64,000 nucleotides of DNA from Chitinophaga ginsengisegetis (GCF_900168065.1 NZ_FUZZ01000001.1:1674001-1738000), one strand, 5' to 3'. Shown: positions 1 to 8,357, counted from the stretch's first letter. The notes: a model not told the origin generated them from the letters alone. Numbers and translations are program-made.

Positions 1-936
1 CAGATCTGTGCGGATATACACGAGGCGCGGAAAGATGTAGCCTACCTGCGCCGCACCATTGCACAAATAGCCGGCGACCTGGGATTTAGTATAGGCGCTT
101 CCGGTACCCACCCTTTCAGTAAATGGGAAAAACAACTCATCACAGATCATCCCCGCTATTTTGAAATAGTGAATGAAATGCAGGACGCCGCCCGCTCCAA
201 CCTGATCTTTGGTTTGCACGTGCACGTAGGCATGGAAAACAGGGAGATGGCCATTCACATCGCCAATTCCGTCCGGTATTTCCTCCCGCATATTTTTGCG
301 CTGAGCACCAACTCCCCCTTCTGGGAAGGACGCAACACCGGCTTCAAATCATTCCGTACAAAGGTTTTTGATAAATTTCCCCGGACCGGTATTCCCGATT
401 ATTTTGCCAGCATAGAAGAATACGACAACTATATCAAACTGCTGGTAAAAACCAATTGTATCGATAACGCTAAAAAAGTATGGTGGGATTTAAGGGTGCA
501 TCCCTTCTTTAACACCGTGGAATTCCGCGTTTGTGATGTGCCGCTCACCCTCGACGACACCATCATGATAGCCGGCCTTTTCCAGGCAGTATGTGCAAAG
601 ATCTATAAGCTGCGGATGCAGAATCTCAATTTCATTATCTATAACCGCGCCCTGATCAACGAAAATAAATGGAGAGCCTCCCGCTATGGGATCGATGGCT
701 ACCTGATTGATTTTGGTAAGGAGATGGAAGTAAATACGCGGGCACTTATCTCCGAACTGCTCGACTTTATTGACGACGTAGTAGATGACCTCGGCAGCCG
801 TGATATTATTGCCGCTACTACCCGGTTGCTGGAAAACGGCACCGGCGCAGATAAGCAATTGCAGGTATATGCCGATACCAACGACCTTGTAGCGGTAACG
901 GATTTTATCCAGGAACAATTCCTGCTGGGCTGTTAG
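1..936 (+). CDS. GCS2-family carboxylate-amine ligase (5' truncated)
   Basis: The frame is open from the first base, so the gene starts before the window; about 311 C-terminal residues are present. The sequence resembles the glutamate-cysteine ligase family 2 (YbdK/GCS2) fold: a segment reading SIGASGTHPFS, then GLHVHVGM, then STNSPFWEGRNTGFKSFR, all typical of the ATP/metal-binding core of ATP-dependent carboxylate-amine ligases. Members join a carboxylate to an amine with ATP hydrolysis; YbdK-type enzymes have weak glutamate-cysteine ligase activity, and many have unknown natural substrates. It is followed after 36 bases by an amidotransferase-like gene and then an ATP-grasp-like gene on the same strand, so it is probably part of a dedicated biosynthetic operon rather than housekeeping glutathione synthesis. 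The family call is firm; the substrate is unknown. Confidence 0.85.
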   Translation, partial: QICADIHEARKDVAYLRRTIAQIAGDLGFSIGASGTHPFSKWEKQLITDHPRYFEIVNEMQDAARSNLIFGLHVHVGMENREMAIHIANSVRYFLPHIFALSTNSPFWEGRNTGFKSFRTKVFDKFPRTGIPDYFASIEEYDNYIKLLVKTNCIDNAKKVWWDLRVHPFFNTVEFRVCDVPLTLDDTIMIAGLFQAVCAKIYKLRMQNLNFIIYNRALINENKWRASRYGIDGYLIDFGKEMEVNTRALISELLDFIDDVVDDLGSRDIIAATTRLLENGTGADKQLQVYADTNDLVAVTDFIQEQFLLGC

Positions 937-972
937 TACCCCTGTAAAATAAATTTCGCGTAATTTTGTGGC

Positions 973-1869
973 ATGCATCCAATTAAAAATAGCTGGAAGG
1001 TGGCTGTGCTGGATATGTATGAGGGTGTTCCCAATGAAGGGATGCGCTGTATCCGTGAAATATTGGCTAAATATGCCAGCATGCATGCCCTGGACCTGCA
1101 GTTTGATGAGTTTGAAGTAAGGCAGCAAATACAGGTTCCTGATACCTCCTATGACATATATATTTCCACGGGCGGCCCCGGCAGCCCGGTGGCCAGTGAA
1201 GGCAGCGACTGGGAAACCGCTTACTTTTCCCTGATAGAAAGCCTCCTGGAATGGAACCGTACCAACGAAAAGAAAAAGCCCGTCTTTTTTATCTGCCACT
1301 CCTACCAGCTCATGTGCCGCTATTATAAACTGGGAAATGTATGCAGGCGGAAATCGCCCGCATTCGGCGTATTCCCCGTGCATAAAACCGCTGCAGGCAT
1401 GCAGGAAAAGGTATTCAGCGCACTCCCCGATCCTTTTTACATTGTGGATAGCCGCGACTGGCAGGTGATTGAACTGGATTATGAAAATCTCCAGGCAATG
1501 GGCGGATATGTTATTGCGCTGGAAAAAGAACGGCCGCATGTTCCGCTGGAACGCGCCACCATGGCCATCCGATTTAATGAACACTTTATTGGTACACAGT
1601 TCCACCCGGAAGCCGATGCTGCCGGTATGCACATGTACCTCCTCCAGGAAGAAAAGAAAAAACAGGTAGTAAAGCATCACGGCCTGGAAAAATATAACAG
1701 CATGATCCGCCAGCTTACTGATCCCGGCAGGATTATGCTTACACACGACCGGTTTATTACTGCATTCCTCGACTATGCTATTTATGGCCGGCTGTCGGAC
1801 AGGCTGGCGGCCATTGAACGGCTGGTGCAGGTTGCGGCGCATCATGATAACGAGCACTCGTTCTTCTAA
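973..1869 (+). CDS. Class I glutamine amidotransferase-like protein
   Basis: The 298-residue protein has the hallmarks of a class I (triad) glutamine amidotransferase. A glycine-rich turn lies at residues 66-70 (TGGPG), the nucleophile elbow FICHSYQ carries Cys108, and the His-Glu pair is in FHPEAD (His211, Glu213). Such domains release ammonia from glutamine, or hydrolyse gamma-glutamyl bonds, for a partner synthetase. The usual GxCxGxQ elbow is altered to ICHSYQ, so substrate use may differ from GMP-synthase-type domains. A C-terminal extension of about 85 residues follows the triad. The gene sits 36 bases after the GCS2 ligase and 10 bases before the ATP-grasp-like gene, implying co-translation. 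A TAATTTTG sequence at 961-968 resembles a -7 promoter element but lies almost on the start codon and has no -33 partner. Confidence 0.82.
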   Translation: MHPIKNSWKVAVLDMYEGVPNEGMRCIREILAKYASMHALDLQFDEFEVRQQIQVPDTSYDIYISTGGPGSPVASEGSDWETAYFSLIESLLEWNRTNEKKKPVFFICHSYQLMCRYYKLGNVCRRKSPAFGVFPVHKTAAGMQEKVFSALPDPFYIVDSRDWQVIELDYENLQAMGGYVIALEKERPHVPLERATMAIRFNEHFIGTQFHPEADAAGMHMYLLQEEKKKQVVKHHGLEKYNSMIRQLTDPGRIMLTHDRFITAFLDYAIYGRLSDRLAAIERLVQVAAHHDNEHSFF

Positions 1870-1879
1870 TTAAAAACTT

Positions 1880-3085
1880 ATGATTCCTGCTGTCAGAAAA
1901 GCATATAATCAACAATTTACACCAGCGCAATACCAGGCTTTTTTAACAGGTATTGCGGCTGATACCGGCGTGGCGCCTGCTTTCAGGGTGGCCGAAACAC
2001 CCGTGTTTGTACCTGCAGCTCTCAGCAGTAAACTGGTGCAGGCATGCGAGGAAATAGTGGATGTATTGCTTCGCCCCAACTTTAAAACCATTACCCGTGA
2101 TGCTATTCCACCTGCACTGAAAGTGCCGCATGAAAATGAGCATCCCCATTTTATTGTAATCGATTTTGCGGTTTGCAAAGCCGCAGATGATTCATTGGTA
2201 CCCCAGCTTATTGAATTGCAGGGATTCCCTACCATGATGGCTTTCCAGGAAGTAATGGCCCGTCGTTTTAAAACGCATTTCAATATACCGGATACGCTCA
2301 GTAATTTTTTCAACGGACTGGATGAAGCTGCCTATTACCAGCTGTTGCGTGAAATGATCATTGGCCCCTTTGCGCCGGAAGAAGTAATACTGCTGGAAGT
2401 AAAGCCGGAAGAACAGAAGACGCGGATCGATTTTTACAGCACCGAAAAAAATCTGGATATCCCCACCATTTGCTTAACCTCGCTGATACAGGAAGGCAAA
2501 CAGTTATTTTACCTGAAAGACGGTGTAAAAACCCGTGTACGCCGTATTTATAACCGGATCATTTTCGACGACCTGCAACGCCAGGCCGGAAATCTTGATA
2601 CACACGTAAATCTTTTCCAGGAACTGGACGTGGAGTGGATCACGCACCCCAACTGGTTTTACCGCATCAGTAAGTACATCATGCCGTTTATTCACAGTGA
2701 ATATGTACCAAAAAGCTGGTTCCTGCATGAGTTACCGGTGGTACCTGCCGACCTTGAAAATTATGTATTGAAACCACTCTTCTCCTTTGCCGGACAAGGG
2801 GTATTGATAGATGTTACTCCCGAAGATATTGATGGGATCAAAGATCCTGAGAACTGGATATTACAGCATAAAGTGAAATATGCGCCTGCCGTGGAAACGC
2901 CTACCGGTCCGGCTATCTGTGAAATACGCATGATCTATATCTGGCAGGATGGTGCTGCGCGGCCAATGCTGGTGCATAACCTGGCCCGGATCAGCAAAGG
3001 CAAAATGATAGGTGTAGGATTTAACAGCAAAGATACCTGGGTAGGTGGCAGCTGTTGCTTTTTTGAATTCGGCGATCCAAAATAA
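1880..3085 (+). CDS. ATP-grasp-like protein of a GCS2/amidotransferase operon
   Basis: The 401-residue protein has no signal peptide. Its C-terminal third looks like an ATP-grasp nucleotide-binding region: NYVLKPLFSFAGQGV with candidate ATP-binding Lys298 and a following glycine-rich loop, then WILQHKV (327-332) as the hinge segment, EIRMIYIW (348-355) and ARISKGKMIGVGFN (369-382), which would supply metal and phosphate contacts. ATP-grasp enzymes form amide or thioester bonds through acyl-phosphate intermediates. The N-terminal part includes a hydrophobic/acidic stretch, FIVIDFAVCK, followed by PQLIELQGFP. It begins 10 bases after the amidotransferase stop and is the last gene before a strong terminator. 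With its two neighbours it suggests stepwise assembly of an amide- or peptide-linked metabolite. The fold assignment is inferred from motifs; the substrate is unknown. Confidence 0.6.
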   Translation: MIPAVRKAYNQQFTPAQYQAFLTGIAADTGVAPAFRVAETPVFVPAALSSKLVQACEEIVDVLLRPNFKTITRDAIPPALKVPHENEHPHFIVIDFAVCKAADDSLVPQLIELQGFPTMMAFQEVMARRFKTHFNIPDTLSNFFNGLDEAAYYQLLREMIIGPFAPEEVILLEVKPEEQKTRIDFYSTEKNLDIPTICLTSLIQEGKQLFYLKDGVKTRVRRIYNRIIFDDLQRQAGNLDTHVNLFQELDVEWITHPNWFYRISKYIMPFIHSEYVPKSWFLHELPVVPADLENYVLKPLFSFAGQGVLIDVTPEDIDGIKDPENWILQHKVKYAPAVETPTGPAICEIRMIYIWQDGAARPMLVHNLARISKGKMIGVGFNSKDTWVGGSCCFFEFGDPK

Positions 3086-3087
3086 AT

Positions 3088-3122
3088 AACAGGAAAGCGG
3101 CTACTGTAACCGCTTTCCTGTT
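3088..3122. terminator. Bidirectional hairpin terminator
   Basis: Perfect 13-base arms (3088-3100 and 3110-3122, AACAGGAAAGCGG and its complement) flank a 9-base loop, between the convergent ATP-grasp-like gene and the minus-strand secreted protein. There is no long T tract on either side. Confidence 0.7.
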
Positions 3123-3126
3123 AGCA

Positions 3127-3879
3127 CTAAAACTCAAATTCTTCAATCAGTGGTCCGGTGGTGTACTCATTCTTTTTCCCCACCCCGATAGCCAGTTCCT
3201 GGTTCCCGCTGTTTTTAACGATCAGGAAAGGCTGACCATATTTCTGTTTACCGGCAAAAATTACGGCAATATCTGTACAGGAATAAACGTCTTCGTTAGT
3301 CAGCGTAATTTCCTTGTTGTTGTCCAGCACATTTTCCGTTTTTTTATTTTCCTTCCGGAGATGTAATTTTCTTCCTACATACTGCCGCTTCAACCATTCG
3401 TAGTTACCGTTAATAATAACCGGTGTGTTAGAAAGATTGTCTTCAGGCACCTGGTAAAGCAGGAGTTTCCGGTCTTCATCCCGCAGCGTAAAAATCAGCG
3501 TGGACGTACCTTCCAGGTTTCTACGGTCGTAGTCAACGATCATGAATGTTTTATTCTCTATCGCCTTGTAGGGCGTATAAAAATGTCCGCCTTTGAGTAC
3601 ACTTTTATACGGCACTTCCACTACGGCTTTCATTTTAAGGTTATCCAGCAGGGTGTCTTCTTTATTTCTCACGGAGCGTCTGGGGTTCAGTTTCAGGAAA
3701 GTGATCTCCTGTCCTACCAGTGTTAGCTGGGCGATATCCGGTGTAAGATGCTGAAAGGCAATGCTGCTGTCGTAAGGAACTAAAGTCGGCTTCTTCTCGG
3801 TATCCCTGTATTTGATCTGGGCGGTAGCGCTTAAGGAGGCTGCCATTCCCAGGCACAAGGCTAAATGTTTCAATTTCAT
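3127..3879 (-). CDS. Secreted/periplasmic protein of unknown function
   Basis: The reading frame is open further upstream, but the start at 3879 is preferred because it places a clean signal peptide first (MKLKHLALCLGMAASLSATAQ, cleaved after the AQ end). The mature protein of about 230 residues is polar, with many charged and beta-prone segments (for example TFMIVDYDRRNLEGTSTLIFTLRD) and no Cys in the mature part except one in YSCTDIAVIFAGK. I do not recognise a named family. It probably resides in the periplasm or is exported. It is convergent with the GCS2 operon and divergent from a membrane-protein gene. A TATCTTTG at 3904-3897 on the minus strand could be its -7 promoter element, which would give a very short leader. 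Confidence 0.7.
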   Translation of the reverse strand: MKLKHLALCLGMAASLSATAQIKYRDTEKKPTLVPYDSSIAFQHLTPDIAQLTLVGQEITFLKLNPRRSVRNKEDTLLDNLKMKAVVEVPYKSVLKGGHFYTPYKAIENKTFMIVDYDRRNLEGTSTLIFTLRDEDRKLLLYQVPEDNLSNTPVIINGNYEWLKRQYVGRKLHLRKENKKTENVLDNNKEITLTNEDVYSCTDIAVIFAGKQKYGQPFLIVKNSGNQELAIGVGKKNEYTTGPLIEEFEF

Positions 3880-4044
3880 ATACACTAAAATATTGGCAAA
3901 GATATATTGTTTCGGTGCTGCACCTGACACAGCAATTTGTTAAAAAACATAACGGAGAGTTTGCAAATACATTGCGTAGTGTGCTTTTATCTTTGGTATA
4001 AATATTTACTTTTATGTAAATATGTCAACTTAATACCTATCCTT

Positions 4045-5178
4045 ATGTTTAGTAACCTGGCCATAGATGTGGCGCTTGGCCTTATTTTCATTTACCTGCT
4101 ATACAGTTTGCTGGCCTCTGTGGTGCAGGAACTGGTTGCCAGGATCTTCAATTCCAGGGCGCGGCTGTTAACGAAAGGGTTGCGCCGGATGCTGGAGGAA
4201 GATGATCACAGTAAAGACCTGGGCTGGTTTGGGAAGTTTACTTTCTTTAACTGGTTTTATGAACTGGGGTGGAGCGTGGTGTATTTCTTTGAGCCTTTCC
4301 GGAAGAATCCTTTCCTTAAAAAGTTTTACAGCACGCCTTCCATCCGGAACCTGGGGGAAAACAGCGCCACTTCCCGCCCGGCCTATATCAGTCCGCAGAT
4401 CTTTTCCCAAACAATGGTACACCTGCTGCGCGGCAGTGTGCAGGAGCATAAAGGCACCGATGCCCAGGCCATCAAAGCTGCGCTGACGCATAACTACCTG
4501 CACCTGGTACCGGATACGAGGGAGCACCTGTTGCAATTGTTTGAAGATGCCGGGCATAATACAGCAGCCTTCCGGATCAATATGGAAGGATGGTTCAACG
4601 AAACCATGACCCGGGCCAGCGGCTGGTACCGGAAGCAAACGCAAACCTGGCTGTTATGCATGGGTATTGCCATTGCAGCATTGTTTAACGTGGATTCCAT
4701 TGCCATTGCGCGGATCCTGATGAAAGACAAAAATGTAAGATCACAGATGGTGCAGCTGGCAGCCAGCAGGGCGCCGGGTTATACCGCTATCACTGATACG
4801 CTTATACGTAAAAACGTGCTGCATAAAGACAGTGCCTTTTTCCGGGCGGATACTTCCGTTCGCATACTGGTGAGCGATACCTCCCTGCTCGGCGTATATG
4901 CCCTGCTACGCGCCGATGCCGGCGATGCGGCGAACGTGCTGGGCATCAGCCGGGCCTGTGTTACCGATACTACCGGCGGACATATGACCATGCATTGCGG
5001 CTATACGCATCCTTTCCAGCAAAACGGCTGGCTGGTTTTCGCCGGCTGGTGCATTACCGCACTGGCAATATCGCTGGGAGCGCCCTTCTGGTTTGATTTA
5101 CTGGGCAAAGTGGTGAAGTTCAGAACCACACAGCCCCCGGCAGATACTCCCGGGAATAACACCACTGCCACACACTAA
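4045..5178 (+). CDS. Integral membrane protein of unknown function
   Basis: The frame is open from 3937, but the upstream part is Cys/Tyr-rich and unlike a protein N-terminus. The ATG at 4045 (MFSNLAIDVALGLIFIYLLY) gives a normal membrane-anchored start and a 377-residue protein. Three hydrophobic segments are visible: residues about 5-30, about 200-225 (WLLCMGIAIAALFNVDSIAIA) and about 330-355 (GWLVFAGWCITALAISLGAPFW). Between the last two lies a soluble stretch of about 100 residues carrying two Cys. The pattern suggests an inner-membrane protein with a cytoplasmic segment between helices 1 and 2 and a periplasmic loop between helices 2 and 3. I recognise it only as a type seen in Bacteroidota. 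TATCTTTG at 3988-3995 is a possible -7 element. Confidence 0.72.
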   Translation: MFSNLAIDVALGLIFIYLLYSLLASVVQELVARIFNSRARLLTKGLRRMLEEDDHSKDLGWFGKFTFFNWFYELGWSVVYFFEPFRKNPFLKKFYSTPSIRNLGENSATSRPAYISPQIFSQTMVHLLRGSVQEHKGTDAQAIKAALTHNYLHLVPDTREHLLQLFEDAGHNTAAFRINMEGWFNETMTRASGWYRKQTQTWLLCMGIAIAALFNVDSIAIARILMKDKNVRSQMVQLAASRAPGYTAITDTLIRKNVLHKDSAFFRADTSVRILVSDTSLLGVYALLRADAGDAANVLGISRACVTDTTGGHMTMHCGYTHPFQQNGWLVFAGWCITALAISLGAPFWFDLLGKVVKFRTTQPPADTPGNNTTATH

Positions 5179-5227
5179 AGAAGATGTTGTAGATTTGTGT
5201 ATCTCCTCATCTTTCTAAAAAACAGCT

Positions 5228-5623
5228 ATGAAACGCACCAATTATTCCTCCGGCGCACTCTGGGAAGGAAAAGTAGGTTACTCCCGTGCGGTAAGGGTAG
5301 GCAATGTAATTGAAGTATCCGGCACCGTAGCATCCGATAACGACAAGGTGGTAGCAGAAGGTAACGCCTATGAACAAACGAAATTTGCCCTGGCAAAAAT
5401 AGAGTCAGCGCTGATCAATGCCGGCGCCACCCTGCATGATGTGGTACGCACCCGGATGTTTGTAACGGATATCTCCAGGTGGGAAGAATACGGAAGGGCG
5501 CATGGGGAATTCTTTAAAAGCATCAAACCGGCTACTTCTATGGTGGAAGTAAGTAAACTGATTGATCCCCGTTACCTGGTGGAGATAGAAGCCACTGCTA
5601 TTGTAGAGCAGAAAGCGGGATGA
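5228..5623 (+). CDS. RidA/YjgF family protein
   Basis: The 131-residue protein matches the Rid (YjgF/YER057c/UK114) family over its full length: a GKVGYSRAVRVGNVIEVSGTVA start, YEQTKFALAKIESALINAGA in the middle and LVEIEATAIV at the end. RidA proteins hydrolyse reactive enamine/imine intermediates made by PLP enzymes and act as trimers in the cytoplasm. The position where deaminase-active RidA has Arg (PARSxVEV) reads PATSMVEV here (residues 101-108), so the catalytic Arg appears to be Thr. This points to one of the non-RidA Rid subgroups with a different or unknown activity. The gene stands alone, 49 bases after the membrane-protein gene, and is followed by a hairpin shared with the convergent rhodanese gene. 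Confidence 0.9.
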   Translation: MKRTNYSSGALWEGKVGYSRAVRVGNVIEVSGTVASDNDKVVAEGNAYEQTKFALAKIESALINAGATLHDVVRTRMFVTDISRWEEYGRAHGEFFKSIKPATSMVEVSKLIDPRYLVEIEATAIVEQKAG

Positions 5624-5631
5624 AAGGAATA

Positions 5632-5680
5632 CTTCTGCGCTTATTCTTCCCGGCACAAACCGGGCAAACAAGCGCAGAAG
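5632..5680. terminator. Nested stem-loop between convergent genes
   Basis: Outer arms 5632-5642 and 5670-5680 (CTTCTGCGCTT with its complement) enclose a second small stem, CCCGG/CCGGG, at 5649-5653 and 5660-5664. It lies just past the RidA-like stop and just before the rhodanese stop on the other strand. It lacks a T tract, so its role in termination is only likely. Confidence 0.5.
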
Positions 5681-5690
5681 ACACTACATC

Positions 5691-5996
5691 TTATTTATAC
5701 AGCTCTGTCCATTTCAGCATACCACCTACCAGGTTTTTGGTGTTGGTAAAGCCCATAGAGTCGAGCAACATACATGCCTGCCCGCTGCGGTTACCGCTGC
5801 GGCAATACACGATGATTTCCTTGTCTTTCCAGTCCTCAATTTCATCCACCTGCATCTGCTGTACAAAGCCCAAAGGAATATGCGTACCGCCAATGTTGAA
5901 CTCTGCGCGTTCATGTGGTTCTCTTACGTCTAATATATAAAGTTCTTCACCGTTGTCTATGCGTTGTTTCAGTTCTTCTGCCGTAATGTTTTGCAT
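5691..5996 (-). CDS. Single-domain rhodanese-like sulfurtransferase
   Basis: The 101-residue protein is one rhodanese domain. It carries the LDVREPHERAEFNIGGTHIPLG entry segment and the active-site loop CRSGNRS with Cys65, which would carry the persulfide. Single-domain rhodaneses (GlpE/PspE-like) move sulfane sulfur between donors and thiol acceptors. There is no signal peptide, so it is probably cytoplasmic. It is the last gene of a minus-strand operon after ddl and a PASTA protein (35-base gap), although no functional link to peptidoglycan synthesis is obvious. All expected catalytic residues appear intact. Confidence 0.92.
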   Translation of the reverse strand: MQNITAEELKQRIDNGEELYILDVREPHERAEFNIGGTHIPLGFVQQMQVDEIEDWKDKEIIVYCRSGNRSGQACMLLDSMGFTNTKNLVGGMLKWTELYK

Positions 5997-6030
5997 GTTA
6001 TTAAGTATTTAAAATCAAATTACATCATTT

Positions 6031-6849
6031 TCAATTATCCTCTTCAACTGGTTTGGGGGCGGCGGTGCTGTCGGTTACCGGTTTGGTGGCTGATAACCAG
6101 AAGTCAACGCTTTCACCGGCTCTTACCATGTTAAAGTCGCCGATTTCATTTTTACGGGTAGGCACCTGTTTGATCACATAGGCGTTTGCCGTATCGGATA
6201 CACTCGGATCAATGATCACAGTACCTGGATTGAGATTGCTGGCGCTGAGCATTTCACGGGCTTCTGCATAGGTGAGTCCTACAAAGTTAGGCACCGGGTT
6301 TTCCACGCTGCCGGTTCCGCTGCTGAGGATCAGGGTGATATTGCTGCCTTCCGCCACTTCGGTGCCGGGCTTTACCTTCCTGCCATTGAGCAGTTGCTGT
6401 AATACAGTGTTGGTGGCAAAGTCGGGTTTATAAATGGTATCTCCTACGTTAAGACGCATGCTTTTGAGCATCATTTCAGCGCTGCGGAAGGTAAGTCCTT
6501 CCAGGTCCGGCATTTTCACCATAGGCGCCACTGTTTTATTTACGGTCAGGTAAATAGTTCTGCCCACCTTTACCTGCGCTCCCTTGTCGGGTGTTTGTGC
6601 ATACACTGCCAGGGGAGGAATAGAATCGATATAAATAGAATCTCTTACATCGGCTTCAAAGCCGGCTTTCTCCAGCAACTCAATAGCTTCCTTTATATTT
6701 TTCCCATGAACATCCGGTACGGTTTGCTGCTGTCCATGTTTGGTGATGAAACCCAGCATGGAGAAAAACAACAGGGCCAGGGCAAAAAACATTACAATAA
6801 CCGCCAGCAGATTAAATAAAAAAGAGCGTTTGGTAATAAAGTCGAACAC
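6031..6849 (-). CDS. Membrane-anchored PASTA-repeat protein
   Basis: The 272-residue protein has a short cytoplasmic N-terminus, one transmembrane helix at about residues 10-33 (FNLLAVIVMFFALALLFFSML), then three PASTA-type repeats. These begin near VPDVHGKNIKEAIELLEKAG, MPDLEGLTFRSAEMMLKSM and VPNFVGLTYAEAREMLSAS. A short Pro/Glu-rich tail follows. PASTA domains bind peptidoglycan or muropeptides and normally sit on Ser/Thr kinases or penicillin-binding proteins; here no catalytic domain is attached. It lies 26 bases downstream of ddl, which makes the precursor dipeptide for the same polymer. A cell-wall sensing or scaffolding role is plausible, but that is inference. The protein is probably anchored in the inner membrane with its repeats in the periplasm. 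Confidence 0.9.
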   Translation of the reverse strand: MFDFITKRSFLFNLLAVIVMFFALALLFFSMLGFITKHGQQQTVPDVHGKNIKEAIELLEKAGFEADVRDSIYIDSIPPLAVYAQTPDKGAQVKVGRTIYLTVNKTVAPMVKMPDLEGLTFRSAEMMLKSMRLNVGDTIYKPDFATNTVLQQLLNGRKVKPGTEVAEGSNITLILSSGTGSVENPVPNFVGLTYAEAREMLSASNLNPGTVIIDPSVSDTANAYVIKQVPTRKNEIGDFNMVRAGESVDFWLSATKPVTDSTAAPKPVEEDN

Positions 6850-6875
6850 GATAATTATATTAAGTGTGATAATCC

Positions 6876-7862
6876 TTACTTCAGGCTTTCTTCCAAAAGC
6901 AGGCCATAAAATTCTGTCAGCGTTTTTCCCGCAGCCCTTACCTGCTGGGGAACCAGGCTGTTTTCAGACTGCCCGGGCATTGTATTTATCTCCAGGAAAT
7001 ATAATTTCCCGGCACTTTCTTCATATATAAAGTCTACCCGTACAATGCCTTTACAATTCAGTTTGTTGTAAATAACAGTAGATATTTCCTGTACCTGGCG
7101 GGCAATATCGTCCGTTATGGGTGCAGGGGTAATTTCGTTGGATACGCCCGGGGTATACTTCGCTTCGTAGTCGAAGAACTCCTTGTTGCTCACTACTTCC
7201 GTGATAGGCAGCACGGTAATGGCGTTGTTGGCACGAAACAGCCCCATCGTCAGTTCCCGGCCTTTGATAAACTCTTCGATCAGGATCTGGGTGTCTTCTT
7301 TAAAGGCTTTATCGATAGCGGGTTGCAGCTCTTCGGCCGTTTTTACTTTCGACATACCGATGCTGCTGCCGCCTTCTGCCGGCTTTACGAACACGGGTAA
7401 ACGCAGTTGTTGCAGTATTTCTGCTGTATTATATGGCTGATGGCGGAAAATATGTACGGATTTAGACACATTCACCACTTTCAGCGCATCTACTACTTTA
7501 TTGCAATAGCTTTTGTTGAATGTGAGCGCGGAGGTAACCATACCGCAGCTGGTGAACGGAATACCGAGCATTTCGAAGTATCCCTGCAGGCGCCCGTCTT
7601 CTCCCGGTGTGCCATGAATACCAATAAATACGGCATCAAAAATGATCTTTTTGCCATTGATGGTTAAGGTAAAATCATTTTTATCTACTTCAATCACCTC
7701 TCCATCGGCGCGGGTATGGCTCCAGCTCTCTTTGGTGATAATAATCTTGTATACGTTGTATTTAGTGCTATCCAGATTATTTTCAATAGTTACGGCACTT
7801 TGTACGGATATCACATATTCTCCGGAATATCCACCGGCGACCAAAGCTATATTCTTCTTCAT
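6876..7862 (-). CDS. ddl: D-alanine--D-alanine ligase
   Basis: The 328-residue protein has the complete D-Ala-D-Ala ligase layout: an N-terminal domain starting ALVAGGYSGEYVISVQSA, the GIHGTPGEDGRLQGYFEMLG segment with PFTSCG, the ATP-grasp flexible loop EGGSSIGMSKV, EEFIKGRELTMGLF, and the C-terminal FLEINTMPGQSENSLVPQ. It uses ATP to join two D-alanines for peptidoglycan precursor synthesis in the cytoplasm. Length is normal for the family (about 300-370). It is the first gene of the operon ddl / PASTA protein / rhodanese on the minus strand. A start at 7862 is supported by the conserved KKNIALVAGG beginning. Confidence 0.96.
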   Translation of the reverse strand: MKKNIALVAGGYSGEYVISVQSAVTIENNLDSTKYNVYKIIITKESWSHTRADGEVIEVDKNDFTLTINGKKIIFDAVFIGIHGTPGEDGRLQGYFEMLGIPFTSCGMVTSALTFNKSYCNKVVDALKVVNVSKSVHIFRHQPYNTAEILQQLRLPVFVKPAEGGSSIGMSKVKTAEELQPAIDKAFKEDTQILIEEFIKGRELTMGLFRANNAITVLPITEVVSNKEFFDYEAKYTPGVSNEITPAPITDDIARQVQEISTVIYNKLNCKGIVRVDFIYEESAGKLYFLEINTMPGQSENSLVPQQVRAAGKTLTEFYGLLLEESLK

Positions 7863-7956
7863 AAGATGTTTTACTATAAGCGGGTAAAGTTAAAGGTTAT
7901 TTGTTAATTGTCAAGAGCCACAGCGCTTGCGGGCAGTGGCTGTTCAAATTACATAA

Positions 7957-7987
7957 AAAAACCGTCCCAGCCAGAGCGGGAACGGTT
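7957..7987 (-). terminator. Rho-independent terminator of the ferredoxin gene
   Basis: Reading the minus strand, AACCGTTCCCGC pairs with a GGGACGGTT arm (one bulge) and is followed by a run of T. It lies just after the ferredoxin stop at 8010. Confidence 0.75.
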
Positions 7988-8009
7988 ATTAAGCTTCCTT
8001 GAGAATATT

Positions 8010-8357
8010 TTAAACGTGCAGTTTTGCCTTCTTTTCCATCAGTTCGTCTACGGTTTCCTGGTACATTTCGTCAGGAACGCAGCAATCTACCGGGCAAACC
8101 GCCGCACATTGCGGTTCTTCATGAAATCCCTGGCATTCTGTACATTTGTTGGGCACAATATAGTAGGTATCTACACTGATAGGCGCATTTCGCTGGTCAG
8201 CATCCAGTACACTACCGTCCATTAATGTATAGGAGCCTTTTACGGTGGTACCATCGGCTAACGCCCATTCAACACCACCCTCATATATCGCATTATTGGG
8301 GCATTCCGGTTCGCAGGCGCCACAGTTTATACATTCGTCTGTTATCTTAATTGCCAT
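8010..8357 (-). CDS. 4Fe-4S dicluster ferredoxin
   Basis: The start at 8357 ([20 protein letters not shown]) is chosen because the ferredoxin fold begins there; the frame is open 16 codons further upstream without useful sequence. The 115-residue protein has a first cluster motif CxxCxxCxxxCP ([12 protein letters not shown]) and a second set, CTEC followed by [10 protein letters not shown]. Compared with the classic 2[4Fe-4S] ferredoxin, there is an insertion of about 40 residues between the motifs and a charged C-terminal helix rich in Lys and Glu. It is a small soluble electron carrier. It is divergent from the acyl-CoA reductase gene, with TATTTTTG at 8410-8403 on the minus strand as a possible -7 element. 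The redox partner cannot be told from the context. Confidence 0.92.
   Translation of the reverse strand: MAIKITDECINCGACEPECPNNAIYEGGVEWALADGTTVKGSYTLMDGSVLDADQRNAPISVDTYYIVPNKCTECQGFHEEPQCAAVCPVDCCVPDEMYQETVDELMEKKAKLHV

Noticed and set aside
490..1857. Long minus-strand open frame (455 codons)
   Set aside because: It lies antisense to the GCS2 and amidotransferase genes, whose frames have clear catalytic motifs; its translation shows no family motif.
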